A stretch of DNA of 64,000 nucleotides from Micractinium sp. NFX-FRZ (taxonomy: Eukaryota; Chlorophyta; Trebouxiophyceae; Chlorellales; Chlorellaceae): contig JAPTJF010000171.1 in NCBI GenBank assembly GCA_029339195.1, positions 52,596-116,595 of the forward strand, given 5' to 3'. A program made the translations under genes and the position numbers. This document shows positions 11,701 to 24,487 of this stretch, piece by piece. Within the stretch, counting starts at the first letter, position 1. Each line of letters begins with the position of its first letter. A model generated the notes under the pieces. The model saw only the letters and a list, made by a program, of their open reading frames with translations, had not been told where the DNA came from and made no database searches.

Positions 11701-14700
11701 CGGGGCAGCGAGGGCATACATTTCGGGCGACCTCTCGCGCCCTCCCCCTTTGGCGCCCCCCTGGCGAAGCATGCATGCACTACCTACTGCATGTAGTCAT
11801 GTATTCATGCACTACCCACTGCATGTAGTCATGTACTCATGTACTACCCACTGAGTAACTTGCTACTATTGACGCGCAGGCCGCCCCTCCTCCTCCTTGC
11901 TCCCCTTCCCCCTCCTTGGCGCCGCCCCCCGCGCTCACTCACTCGTAGAGGAACATGCCAAAGTCGGGCCTGAAGAGGTCGCGGGTGAGCAGCTGGAAGA
12001 ACTCCTTGGTCACCCCGCCCTCGTCCTGCATGATGGGGGGCGGTGGAAGGTGAGCGGGTGAGCGAGGTATGACAGGGAGGGACAGCAGGCTGGGGTGGTG
12101 GGGAGGGACGGCATGGTTGGGTGGGACCATTTGGTGGGCAAGGTCACAGGGAGGCTGGGCAGCTGGGCGGCAGGGCTGGTGCATCACTGGCGGCCAGCCT
12201 TAGTGACAGGAGGCTGCCTGTCTCCCTCGCAGCCTACACAGAGAATGTGACGCGGTGGCCTGCCTGCCTGCCTCCCTGCCTGCCTTTCAGCCCCCACGCT
12301 CGGCTCACCTGCGCCGGCTCCGGCATCCCCCCGCTGAAGAACGTCACTCGCAGCGGCTTCTTGAGATCGCCCGCCAGGTGGACCAGCTGAGAGTGCGAGG
12401 GGGGTGGGACATGGTCGTGTTATGGAGGCACGAAAGGCGACAGGGACAGGAGGGAGCGTGCATGCCAGCACGCAGCACGCACAGCGTGAAAGGCACGCGG
12501 CCACTGGCCAGCGCAAAGAGCTCAGGAGCAGCACACGGCGCTGTGAAGCACGGCATAGCGCAGAGTCAGCACAGGATGGTGGTGGGTGGCACGTGTACCA
12601 CAGCACGCCACAGCATGCACAGCGCGCACCCCGTTTGTCACGTCCTCCCCACATGCAGAGCGCAGCGCAATACAGCACCCAATAAACAGTATCCAACAGC
12701 ACAGCACAGCACAGCTTACCACAGCACCCACCTGGTTGAGTGCATCCTCCACCACGTGGTCCCGCCTCACGCGGATTTCTAGGAAGGCCACAGAGGCGGG
12801 GCTGACCCCCTGGAAGAGTGCCTGCAGGTGGGCAGGGGGAGATCGGGAGGAGGAGGGCGTGAGCGGCCAGGCGGGGCAGGACGGGGTGGTGCAGGCAAGG
12901 CGAGAGGATTGGCTGGAGGGTGGGCAGCAGGGTCAGTGAAGGAGAGGCACTTCCACTCAGAGCCAGCTGTGCCGGTTTGGCTGGGCGGAGCCGGCGTGAG
13001 GGTTGGGGACACTGGGGTTTGACCTCGAACACCTTGGTACCTACAGAGTGCTGTGGTGTGTGTTGACGCATTGGCAGGCTGCTGTCAAACCTGTCCACCG
13101 ACCAACTTCGCTTGCCCAACCCCGCCTTGGTGTCCCCCGGCCCACCTGCATGGCTGCCGCGCTCAGCTGCTGCTGCTGCTGCAGGGCTGCTTCGCCGTGC
13201 ATGATCCGGCTCTTGGCCTCGGGGGTCAGCAGGAAAGGCATCTGCAGTGGTCGCATAGGGGGGCAGTGGTTGCGGCAGTGGGGGTAGTGTTCGTAAGAGT
13301 GCAGTCAGACCAGTACGGGCAGCAGTTCGAGTGGACGCAGCAGGGACGGGCGCTGGCAAGCCCACGTCTGCAGGGCTCTCCCAGGGAGGCAGTGCCACAT
13401 GCTGGAATGCAAAAACATAAAGTGGTGGTGTGCCTGTGCCGCCTAGAGCACCCCTACCCCTCCCCTTCCTCCGCCGCTGCCACGTCAGCACGCCTACCTG
13501 GCACAGGCTGACGAGTGCGCCGGCGTCCTTGTTCTGCACCCACGCCAGGTACTCCGCCTGCAGGTTGGCGTGCTCGCTCAGCGAGCGGCTGTGGAACTCT
13601 GCAGCCGCAAAAGGGTTGATGTCAGCCAGCTGTGGGCATGGTGTGCTGGACGGTTGCCTCATGCCGGAAGCTGGGTGCCGGCCTGCGACTTTCTGCTGCA
13701 CTGGCTGTCGCCCTGGCTGCATTACTGCCTGCCTTTCTGCACTCGTGAGCTGCGTGCTGACTAGCAAGCAGCCTCACCTCCCCGCCTCCCTGCCCACCCG
13801 CCACCCACGCGGCGCCACCCATTCACCGGTGTATGGGATGGTGCCGCCAGCATCATCGTTGGCCATCCTCAGAATGTCCAGCAGCACCCCAGCCATGCAG
13901 ACCTGCACACGCGTGGCGCCCAGCCCCGCCGCCACGCAGCTGTCTATGTAGCGCTGCAGCGGGCGCACGCAGCGGGCGGCTAGCGCATCGGCGGGCAGCC
14001 GGGCGAGCAGCGCCTGCAGGGCGTGGCGCAGCGGCAGGCGGTCCTGGGCGGGGGTGGTGACTGCCACGATCCGGCTGCAGGGGGCAGAGGGGTGGGTGAG
14101 CTGCATCACAGGTTCAGGATGTAGCTCAAAGCGGCAGCACAGCAGAACGGACAGCTGAATGTGGTCAGGGATGTGACGCCTGCCGGCCACCCTGGCAGGC
14201 AACCTGACACCCTGCCTCTTCCCACCCGCACCCACCCCGCATCCTCGCTACACCCACCCACCCACCCACCAGATGCGCATGAGCAGCTTGCCACCAAAGG
14301 AGCCAGTCTCACTGTTCAGCGGGCTCTGCAGCAGCACAAACAGCGTGGGAGCCAGCCAGCCCAGGTCCTGCCGCTTGCCGCTGTCCCGTGCCGCCTGCCC
14401 GCCGCCCGCCCCTGCCGCCGCGTCCCGCTGCTGCTGGGCCAGGCTGTTGAGGAAGCGCTCCAGCACTGCAGGGCAGTGAAGAGCCCATCAAGCGTGTGGG
14501 GTGCAGACAAGGCCAGGCTGAGGGCACAGGGCATGTATTCACGTGGCCAGGGCAGGCAAGGAGGTTGGGGCAGCAGCAGCAAGCAAGGAGCAGACCACAG
14601 CAAGCCAGCGCCGGCACCAGAAAGTGAAGCGAATGGAGCAGCAGCGGTTCGCACTGTCTAGCAGGCGGAGGCAGGTGCGCCCCAGCGCCGTGACCACAGC

Positions 14701-17700
14701 AGGGTCGTACAGCCGCAGCAGCGCCTGGTAGGCGGCCGCGATGCGAGGCAGGTCCATCTGAGGCTGCCCCCTCTGCTGCTGCTGCTGCTGTCCTGATGCC
14801 CCGGCCTGCTGCTGGGTAGCCCCAGCTTGTTGCTGCTGCTGCTGCTGCTCAGCATTCAGCTGCGTGTGTGCATCGGGCGCAGCAGGTGTACTTTTGTCTG
14901 TGTCCATTGGCTGCGCCTCCTCCGAAGGGCCAGCTGCCTGCTGCTGCCAACTCTGCTCTTCTCTGCTGGGCTGCTGCTGCTGCTGCCCACCAACTTGCTG
15001 CCTGCCGCCTTGCTCCTGCACACTGCTCTGCTGTGCACTACTCTGCGACTGCTGCTGCTGCTGCTCCTCCTCCGCTCTGGCTTGCTGTTGCTGCGCCGGC
15101 TGCTGCAGTGAAAAGACATTGAGAAGGTAGCCAGGCGAGGAGAAGACCGTCTCCACCGCAGCTGAGACGGCATCCAGGCTCTCCCGGTCGCCATTCTGAG
15201 CAGCTGCACGCTCTGTGAGCTGCAGCAGCTCTGGCATGGGGACCGCGCACCACTGCTCGCCGTGCGGCCTGTGCGCGGCGCACGGGCCTGCAGGAATGTG
15301 GGGTGGTTGGGGCACCAGTGCGCATGGACTGCCTCTGAGCAGACAAGAGCGCAAGGCAAGGGGTGCCAGGAAGGCTGACCAGCGGTGCCAAGCAACATGT
15401 GACCCCCCATCAACACGTGCAGCGCAGCGTGCAATCATGAGATCACTGCAAGCACCCGGTCCCCAGCGTAACCCGACTCACCCACAGTCGTTGTCCCCAG
15501 GCTGCCCTCTCGGTCCACGACCACCACGCTGTGGTCGCCCCCCGCCACAGCAAACAGGATGGGGCACCCCGCTGGCAGCCCCGCCACCCGCTGAGGCGTG
15601 GGCTGGCTGGCAGTAGGGGGAGCGCCCAGCTGCCCGCTGTCGTTGCACCCAAAGGCCCACAGCCGGTTGTCGCTGTCGAGCGCCAGGGTGTGGCGCCCGC
15701 CCGCTGCCACCTGGACAATGCGCCGCCCAGCCAGACCCGCTACCTGCAATGTGTGAAGCTGGATGTGTGAAGAGCAGTGGTGTGCCCTGCATCCCCACAC
15801 TAGTTGCTAGAGACGAGCTTCATGTGAGGGCTGCACAACGGGCGGCCACAGGCACCGGCACACTCTGCAGCCTGGCACAACAAGCTGTGTAAGCCATGCC
15901 TGGGGCGCTGCAAGTGCACACACACATGCTGCGCAGTGCTGTACCGCCCGCTCGCCTGCTTTGGGTAAGAAAGGTTGGTGGTGTTGGCCTGGCCGGTCTG
16001 GCCCCACGTGCCCCTGCAGCCGGGGAACATAACCAGTGCTTACACGGCGAGGGGAAGGACGGGCGCACAGGCGGCGTGCACAAGCAGCGTTCACAAGAAT
16101 GATGCACAGCTGGTTGCAGCATCCACTTCTCGGGCAACAAGCAGGTCGTCAATAATGGCGCGCCAGCCAACTCTTTATGCCCATGAAGGCAAGCAAACCG
16201 CCCCGCTCCCCGCTTCTTCCGGCCCACTCCACTTTTTTGCCCCACCAAATCCCGGCCATAAATATCCATTCACACGCACACCTGCCCCAGGTGTAGACAG
16301 AGCCATCCTGTGCCAGCAGCACCGTGTGGTCATCTCCACAGCTGAGCTGGCGCCCCGTCACGCCCGCCAGCGCACGCACCACCTGCGGGGTGCTGCGGTT
16401 CTCGCAATCGCCGTGCCCCAGGGCGCCATACTTGCCCCGCCCCCACGTCAGCACCCGGCCATCTGCGGTCAGTGCGGCAGAGTGGCTGTCCCCAGCCGCA
16501 ATCTGAACTATGCCCAGAGGCCACAGCCTGCTGATGGGGCGGGGCACGTCGGTGCCTGCAACGCTGACTGGGTGTGAGGTGGGAGCGTGTAAGCAGGGGA
16601 CCTGGCAGGGACCCCGTGCACCTAAGGGAGGGCACCCAGCTTGCGCACGTGAAACAAGCGGCAGCTGCGCAGAAGCTTCAGAGGCATGACCGCCTGCCGC
16701 CCCACAAGCATTCACGGCAGAGCATCAGCGCTGGCGGTCCGCTTGCCTTCAGTGGTGCCGCGCCCCAGCGCCCCGAAGCTTCCATTGCCGCAGCTGAAGA
16801 CACCTCCCGTGGAGCTCAGCGCCAGGGTGTGGCTGCCCCCGGCTGCGACTCGCACTACATGCATGCTGCGCAGGTCCTTCAACACGCGGGGCAGCTCCAC
16901 CTGGCGGGGCGGTACGGTACGGCAGTACAGGTTGGGAGGGCAGCAAGAGCGATACGCCTACCAGGTAGGTGGACGGCCTGCAGACAGCTCGTGCTTGCCA
17001 GCAAGCAGCAGGTGCGCTCCCCGAGATGTTCCTAGTGAACGCCACACACGACCAAACAGCAGCCTCGTCCCTGCTGTGCATGCAGCACCAGGGCTGTGCC
17101 TGCCATGCTGGTGAGCCCCCACCCCCACACCTGCGTGCCCCCGGCGCCCAGCCCCGCCTGCCCAAACTCGCTGCTGCCAAACGCAGCCACTGCGCCGTCA
17201 TCCACCACGGCCACTGTGTGAGACGGCCCGCAAGCCACCTCCTGCACAGTGAATGCCTCCAGCGCCTCCACGCGGGTGGGCACTGGGGCTGTTTCGCACT
17301 TGCGGATGCCCAGCTGCGAGGCGTCGCTGCTGCCGCACACGTACAGCTCCCCGTCGGCTGCAGGGGGGGTCCGTTCAAGGCAGGGAATTTGCATGGGCCG
17401 GCAGCGCAGTCAGAGCGAGTAGCTGAGGCCAGTGGCAGGGGGGACATGCAGAGGGGCAGGTAGGCTGGCGGCAGGCCGCCGAACCTGGATACTGGGCACA
17501 GGATCAGGTCACGAGCTTCTTGCTGATAATCACCTCTCCACAGCAGAAGAACGAATCAACCCTGCATACAACTAACCGGTGACGGCGGCTGTGTGCAGCG
17601 TGCCGGCGGCGAGGTTGACGACGTCCCGCCCCTTTAGGCCCTCTATCAGCTGCGGGGTGTGCATGTCTGCCAGCTGCCCAGCACCCAGCTGGCCGCAGTC

Positions 17701-18229
17701 GCCGCGCCCAAAGGCCCACACCTGCGCGTGATGGCAGCTGATACTTTCAGTCTTTCGACCAGGCGGCACACACCGCAGCATGCTGACATGGCAGGAGGCG
17801 GGCCACAGGCAGGCAAGCTGGGCGCCACCCCACCTCGGTGCCGGGCCGGTGGACGGCGGACTCAGTGAAGCGTCGGAGGCTGCCGCTGCGCTGAGGCAAA
17901 GTTTCTGTTGCAGCATCTGCTGGAGCTGCGGCTGCTGCGGCGCTGTCTGCTGCTGCCGCTGCTGCTGCTGCTTCCCGGTCCAGGGAGAGGGTGCGGCCGG
18001 CGGCAGCACCCGGCAACGTGGTGCCCAGGCCCATTTGCGGGTCCAAAGGCGGCGCCACCACTGGTGAGAGGGGGAGGTCAAGGTGGCTCAGAGCAGCGGC
18101 GTTTAGGTGCGGCGGCACTTGGTCAGAGGTGGCCAGGGGGTGGTCGGCTGCTGGTTCCACACGGCCAGCGGTGGTGGCAGCGGCGGCGGCGGCGGTGGGG
18201 AGCCCCTCTCTCTCCTCGGCTTGATTCAT
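8789..18229 (-). CDS. HERC-type E3 ubiquitin ligase (RCC1 repeats + HECT)
   Basis: A 1,307-aa ligase that carries ubiquitin on a catalytic cysteine before passing it to substrates. The 23 exons are 18229-17834, 17721-17577, 17357-17131, 16900-16716, 16563-16282, 16013-15956, 15743-15482, 15287-14655, 14465-14270, 14074-13827, 13598-13498, 13241-13146, 12821-12732, 12386-12309, 12025-11943, 11618-11521, 11114-11044, 10832-10744, 10513-10408, 10145-10074, 9768-9644, 9282-9125 and 8913-8789. All phases close (3,924 nt). Residues 1-132 are Ala-rich. About 133-518 are RCC1 repeats (VxxVAAGGx[17 protein letters not shown]). About 519-729 include several poly-Gln runs. About 912-1307 form the HECT domain, with [31 protein letters not shown] and TGSDRAP motifs and the catalytic Cys near 1275 in [16 protein letters not shown]. 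The combination of RCC1 repeats and HECT matches animal HERC3/HERC4. Confidence 0.93.
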
Positions 18230-18582
18230 TCGCAATTGCCTCGGATGCGTCCCAAGTGAGCTCCCAGGGCCGATGAAGGCAAGAGGAAGCCTCGAGAAGC
18301 CGGAACCTCGATCTTGCTGCCACTATGGCTCTGCAGGTGATCTGCTCAGGCGCGTATGCTGGCAGGGCGGCAATCAGGGAGACGTGAATAGGTGCTTGGC
18401 TGCGCTGGAAACCCTCCGCCTCCAATGTGCTGAGTTGGCGGCACTACCTTTGGTGGTTCCTGTGTCCTGTCTCCCCGGCAGTCAGATCTCCCCGCTTGTA
18501 GCAGCCGTCTATCTCTCGTAAAGCGGGTTCCGAGTCCTGTGGCCCAGGCGTTATGACACACTCCGGCGTGTGAAGAGAGTCT
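18230..18582. promoter_or_regulatory. Shared promoter region, HERC and DENN genes
   Basis: 353 bp separate the divergent start codons of the HERC ligase (18229, minus) and the DENN protein (18583, plus). Both promoters and 5' UTRs must fit here. No clear TATA box is visible. Co-expression of the two genes is inference. Confidence 0.5.
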
Positions 18583-21500
18583 ATGGACCCCTCGCGCTTG
18601 TTTGAGCTCTTCTTCGTGGCCCGCATTGCCCCGGCTGGCGGTGACGCGGCCCAGAATGGCGGTCAGACGCAGCGCTCGGCCCTCCACTGCCGCTTCGCGC
18701 CGCCCGGCGGCGGCGGCGCGGCAGTGCCGGCGGCCGACAACTTGTCGCCTTTCTGTTGGCCGCTGGGTGTGGACGCCGTGCGCCCCAGCGCTTACCTGGT
18801 GACCGCTGAGTTTACCTTCACACTCACCGGCGGCAATGGCTCCCGGCTGCACGGCGTGTGCCGCCGAACGCACGACCCCACCTACCGCCCGGTGCCGCTG
18901 CCGGGCAGCACCCACAAGGGCGCCGCCGCGTCGCTGGTGGGGCAGAAGCGCCTGCCGCAGGTCATCTGCATCCTGTCGCAGCACTGCTGGCAGCCCTTCT
19001 TCTCCAAGGTGCTGGAGATTGCAGACCAGCTGCTGGCGCCGCATGCGGGTGCTGCCGAGCTGCCGTCCGACTCACCTGCTGCGCTCTTCCTGGCAAGCCT
19101 GCCGCGCCTGCTGGTGGCGGCGGGGCCGCCACTGCCGCCGCTGGGCGCGGTGCTCCGCGTGCCGCTGCCCTACGGCGCAGCACCCATCTCGGTGGACCGC
19201 ATGCGGCGAGCGCTGATGCCGCCCGGCCGCCCCTCCGCTGACACGCTGCTGGGCCTGTCGGCCGACGCGATAGAGCTGGAGGTGAGAGGATGCAGGAGAG
19301 AGGGAGGGGCCGGGGTGCGCGCAGGCACAGGGTAGATAATGCTGCAAGCGCGGCCATGCTGCTGCAGCGCCCTTGGCGGCGGCTGCCGCACCTGTTGGTT
19401 GACCCATGGCGGCCGATGATGGCTGCTCGGCCCTCGCAGCCCACCATTCTGTTCGTGCCTCTCATGCCTAACTGCCCCTCGGCTGCACCCCCACACCACT
19501 CCCCTGTCTTTCTACCGAATGCACCTGCTTCAAGCTGATGGTTGACTGCCTGCCTGGGCCTTTACAGGTGCCACCCGACCTGGGCAACAGTGCGGCCAAC
19601 GCGGGCATCTCGCTGGCGCGCCTGCTGTGGTTCCTCACCCCTCGCCAGGCCGTCACGCTGGTGGCCTCGCTGCTGCTGGAGCGCCGCATCATCTTGGTGG
19701 CACGAGACGCAGAAACCGTCAGCGCGGCGGTGCATGCCGCCAACGCGCTGCTCTACCCCTTCCGCTGGCAGCACATCTATCTGCCGCTGCTGCCGCTGGC
19801 GCTCAAGGTGCGTGGCTGGATTTCGTGAGAGACGATACTGGGGCGTGGCGAGAAATGCCTTGGGGTTCACACAGCTTGCCCAACACGCACAGGAGCATCT
19901 GTGCGGGCAAGGCCCGGTTTGATGTGCAGAAGCTCCTCCACTGCCGCTTCTTACGCTTGCGCCCCGCCCCCTGCGTGCTGCCCTTGCCTGCTCCCTCGAC
20001 CGCTCCCTGCATGAAGCACCCACCTGACCCTTTGCTCCTGCCCGCCGCACCCCACAGGACTACCTGGCAGCGCCGATGCCCTACCTGGTGGGCATCCAGG
20101 CCGACTGCCTGCCGCTGCTGCGCGGGATGGCACTAGAAGAGACGGTGATGATCGACCTGGACCGCCTGGGCAGCTGCACCCCTGAGCTGGGCAGCCCCGG
20201 GGACGATTACTTCCTGCTGCCCTTTGCGCGCGAGCTGGAGGACGTGTTTGAGGTGGTGCGGGAGCACATCCAGAGCCCCACCGAGTTTGACAGCACGCCC
20301 AAGTGCACGGAGCTGGTGCAGGACTTCTTCCTGCGCCTGGTGGGAGGGTACCGCAAGTTTGTGCGGCCCGACGAGGAGGTCACGCCTGCAGCGCTGGCGC
20401 TGGGGCTGGACCGCCCCATGAGCAGCGGCAGTGTGGGTGGCGCAGCCAGCGGGAACAACCGCAACGGCAGCACCAAGGGCAGCGGGGAGGACGAGAACCC
20501 ACGGTGAGCGTTCTGGGGTGGGCTGGCAGGCAGGCAAGGGGCAACAGGCTGGGCTAAGGCTGGCAGGATGTGTGGAGCAGCACAGAGCAGTTGGCTGCTG
20601 TGCTCCAGCAGTTGGCTGCTGCACCATGCCCCGTGGACCTCTGCCTGTGCCGTGGCGATTCATGCTGGCTGCCTGCTGCACATAAGCTCTGGCGCAACTG
20701 CGAACAGGCAGTTGGCACCGCCACTGCCTGTTCCTGCCCAACGCTCATCTCCTGCCTTCCGCTGCCTACCCCTCTCCTCCCTGCAGCGCGCATGGCTTCT
20801 TGTTCGACCAGACCGCATTCATCCTCTCACACCGCCGCAAGGACAAGATCACCGCCTTCCTGCAGCAGTTCCGCAACTCACAGGTGCTGCATGCTGGCTG
20901 TGTGCATGAACTGCTGCCAGTCCAGGGCGGCGGTCGGCTCTTTGGGCGGCTGGTGCAGCGAGGGTGCTGCAACGGCGACATGGTGCATCAGCATGACGAC
21001 TGCGCCACCGCCTGCGGCTCCAACTGATGGCAATGCTGCTGCAGATGCTGGAGGTGTTTGTCACGGAGCGGCTGAAGCTGGCATCAGAGGGGTACGTCAC
21101 CGACGACCCTTTCGAGCAGAAGGTGGGTGGGAGACGCTTGCAAGGGTCAACTGTGTGAGCAGGATGGGGTGTAGAAAGTAACTAGCTGACTGGTTGTGTT
21201 GCTGTGTGGCTGGTGCAATGCTGTGTGGCTGGCGGGCGCTGCCAGCAGGCTGCCTGGGGTTGACCCTCAGGGCAGCCAGGCTGTCGACGCGTCAGGCAGG
21301 TGCAGAGTGCACCCAGTAGTGGCTTCATATCTTGTCAAGCCATTGGCTCCCTGGCCCAAAACCCGACTGCAGGTGGCAGAACGCAACACGCGGCTGGGGC
21401 TGCGGCTGGGCATCCCTGGGGTAGGGATGGTGGCAGTCCCCGGCATTGGCGGCGCAGGCAGCAAGGGACGCATCGGCAGCCTTCTGCGCAAGGCAGGCAA

Positions 21501-23249
21501 TGCTGTGAAGCAGAGCAGCGTGGGGCTGGCGGCATCAATCAAGCAGCTGGGCAGCAGCCAGCAAGAGGTTGAGCTGCAAGTTGCAGGGTGAGTGCCAAAT
21601 GCTGCTGTTGGGCAGGTGGTGAGGGTGCCTTGCACAGCAGCATCCCTGTGCCCCCCGCTTACAGATTTTGAGAAGCAGCCCATTCTGACGCCCTTTTTGC
21701 CCCTTGGTGCAGGCGCACCCACAGCGGCCCCAACTTGGCTCGTGCCAGCCCCGGCGCCCACGGGCTGGGCCTCTCACGTATCAGTCCCGGCGCCCACGGG
21801 CTGGGTCTTGCACGGCGCAGCCCCGCACCGGCAGCCACCTCATTGGTAGCGCACAGCCGCGGCAACAGCTTCAGCAGCAGCAGGCCCAGCAGCCGGTCCA
21901 GCAGCTACAACAACCTTGCCCGGTGCGTGCGGCAGGGAAGCCATCCGCTTGCGTGTGCAGCAGGAACGTGCACGCTGCTTGCATGCCTTGAGACAGCCTG
22001 CTTTGTGCCGGCTTGACCTGTCAGCCCAACCTCGGGCCCCTGACCTTTTGCCCTGATGCTGCCTTGCTGGTGTGCAGGGCTTCTGCCAACCTGGCGGCGT
22101 TCAACGGCGGGGTGCAGCCCTCGCTGGAGCAGCTGCGCCCCGACATGTTCTTTGGGGCGGACACAGATGATGATGATGCCAGCTCAGGTGCGCTGGGTTG
22201 AGTGTGGAATGAGCCAGGAGGCTGAGCAGGAGTGTAAAGGTTGGTGGTGGTTGATTTTGCGGAGCACAGCAGTTCAGCCTGTGTTCGCTTGCTGGCAGGT
22301 CTGGCCGGTGCTGCGGGGGGTGTATGTTGGTCCCCCCACTGATGGTTGCGACAGTATTGCTTCCTCCCTCTGGTCGTGCTGCAGTGACGTCCAGGGCCAG
22401 TCAGGAGCTGCCAGGGCAGGCTCAGGGCCAGATGCGCAGCAGCACCAGTAGCCCAGGGCCGCTGGCAGCCGCGCTGGGCGCTGGGCGCTCGTTTGGCACC
22501 CTGTTCCACCCTCCTTCGTCCTCGCCCCCGCAGCAGCACCAGTCGCCGGCAGCCTCGCCGCTGGGCAGTCGCGCCTCGTCGCTGCAGCACACGGCCAGCC
22601 GCTTTGGCACGTCAGAATGGAACGAGCAGCAGGTGCACCAGCAGCAGTTGGATGCTGCGGTCGCTAGCGGCTGGGCCCCTGGTGGCTGGGTCGGCGCCAG
22701 CAGCAGCACCTTTGCAGCAGGGACGGCAGCCGCCGCTGGCAGCGCCCCTATTGGCGTGCTTGCCAGCGGGCTCACTCCTGTCAAGCAGAGCGGCGCGATT
22801 CACGGCCATGCTGACGGGCCGCCAGAGGATGCCAGCACCCGGTCTGCGGCAGGAGCGGTGGCATCCTCACCTGGCATGCTGCACGACTTGGCCACCCCCT
22901 TCCAGCACAGGGCTTCCTTGCAGCAGCAGCAGCAGCAGCAAACACGGCCGCAGCAGCTGTTTCCAGATGCAGGCAGCTTGCCCCCGGGCCAGCAGTCAGG
23001 ATCGGCTTCGGTTCACAGCAGGAACAGCAGCATGGGCGGCTGGGCGACTTTTGATGAGGCACAAGAATTTGCTGGGCCGTTTGGCAGCCCGCAGGGCAGC
23101 GGCAACATTGGGCCTGCTGCCGCGGCTGCGGCTGCTGACAGCAGCTTTCTGGCAGATACCGGCATGAGCCCACTGGGCTCTGCCATGAGCCGGTCTGTGC
23201 TGCGGCAGCAAAGCAGCTCAGGCTTGGGACCAGTAGCGGCGCCTGCCAC

Positions 23250-23291
<42 letters not shown>

Positions 23292-24210
23292 CTTTCCACC
23301 ACAGCAGCAGGAGTGGCAGGGATGGCAGCAGCCGCAATCGCAGCACCTGCAAGGTCAGCTGCCAGCCGCGCAATGGCAGCAAAGGCAGGAGCAGCCGGCA
23401 CCCGCCCTGCCCCAGCAACCTCCGTCCTGGGCTTACTCACAGTATGACGCACGCCAGCCGATGCCATCACAACAGCAGCAGCCCCAGCAGCAGCGCCAGC
23501 AGCACTCGAACCTGCTGCCGCAGCAGCAGTATCACTCACCTCTGCTGGATGGTGTGACAGCCGGATGGGCGCCGTATGGCCAGGGCGGCAGCCCGGCTGG
23601 TCGTGCTGAGCCAGCGCTGCCGAGTGTGTGCCGACAGACTGCTCACAGCCCACTGGCGGCTGGTATGTCTTGCGTGCACCGTATTGCCAGCCTCTCACAC
23701 CTTGAAGTTCACCGCAGCACGAGCAGCAGTGGTGATGGCAGTGGCAGCGTAGCCAGCACTCCCAGCATGGCCCATCGGCAGCAGCAGCACCACGCCCAGC
23801 AGCCTCAGGACACTTTTGCCGGCCTGGCTGCGGCAGCTGCAGCAGAGGCTAGCGAGCACATGCTGTTGAGGCAGCACCTCTCCTCTTCCGGCTGTGAAGC
23901 CAGCACTGGTGCCAGCGTCCACACGCCGCAGCGTGCCTCCAGCACCTCCTCGTGGGCAGAGTATGCAGAGGCACCGCCACCAGCATCGGCATACACTGGC
24001 AACCCCTTCCAAGACCCGCCATCGGGTGAGGCAGTGCAGCCACAGTTCTCCGAGCAGCAGCAGCAGCAGCAGCAGCAACAGCAGGCCCTGTACAGGCAGC
24101 TCTCAGCAAGCGCGAGAACAACGAGCTTTGGGGAGTGGGCTTCGGTGCCGCCTGCCGCCAGTGGGCCCGGCGTCCTCGCGTCGCAGCTTAGCAACTTGCA
24201 CTTGATATGA
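18583..24210 (+). CDS. DENN-domain protein (predicted Rab GEF) with long Gln-rich tail
   Basis: DENN modules exchange GDP for GTP on Rab GTPases in membrane traffic. Nine exons: 18583-19281, 19568-19807, 20058-20503, 20787-20883, 21045-21122, 21373-21587, 21713-21922, 22078-22187 and 22385-24210. Phases close to 1,306 aa. The N-terminal 233 residues read as the upstream (uDENN) lobe (FELFFVARI; LPQVICILSQHCWQPFF). Exons 2-3 hold the core (ISLARLLWFLTPRQAV, LLLERRIILVA, YPFRWQHIYLPLLP, YLVGIQAD). Exons 4-5 give the downstream lobe (GFLFDQTAFILSHRR, FVTERLKLA). The last ~700 residues are disordered and Gln/Ser/Ala-rich. They contain an NPF motif (TGNPFQDP) and repeated W-x-x-F/Y acidic patches (GWATFDEA, SSWAEYAE, FGEWAS). 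A 12-residue unit (SPGAHGLGL core) is repeated in tandem in exon 7. The start is the only early ATG, and 353 bp separate it from the HERC gene. Confidence 0.88.
23251..23290 (+). repeat. CAG trinucleotide run coding poly-Gln
   Basis: About 13 uninterrupted CAG codons in the last exon of the DENN gene. Shorter runs lie at 22921-22940 and 24055-24087. The length may vary between strains. Confidence 0.9.
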
Positions 24211-24482
24211 ATCTCAGCTGGATTTGATTGGATATGTCCTGTTATTTTCCCTCTTCTTTCTGTGCTTCTGCCTTGCTTTTAACTATAAACATCATGCACC
24301 GGAGAAGGTGGCACCGCAGTCGGCAACATGTGGCATACCGGCCAGTGTGAACGTGTGGGTTGAGTGGCTGGCGGTTCATGGGTGAGTGGTCCTCCTGGCA
24401 AAACTCAAGAATTTGCTTTGTACCATGGTGAGCCAAGAATATGTGTGAGCAATAGACGTTCTGAGCTCCTTGCAAACATGCT

Positions 24483-24487
24483 TGTAA
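24483..24487 (+). terminator. TGTAA polyadenylation signal of the DENN gene
   Basis: First TGTAA after the stop, 273 nt downstream, inside an AT-richer 3' UTR. The remaining 24500-24951 is taken as promoter and 5' UTR of the GARP gene. I see no separate gene there. Confidence 0.5.

Noticed and set aside
12184..13767. A 527-codon minus-strand open frame
   Set aside because: It crosses several well-supported HECT exons and introns in another frame, and is Pro/Ala/Cys-rich without homology.
15038..15130. Poly-Leu and poly-Cys plus-strand frames opposite the HERC Gln tracts
   Set aside because: Mirror images of the CAG/CTG runs in exon 8 of the ligase.
22385..24210. Hydrophobic or Cys-rich antisense frames opposite the Gln-rich exon
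   Set aside because: They are reverse translations of CAG repeats (poly-Leu, poly-Cys) and not real genes.
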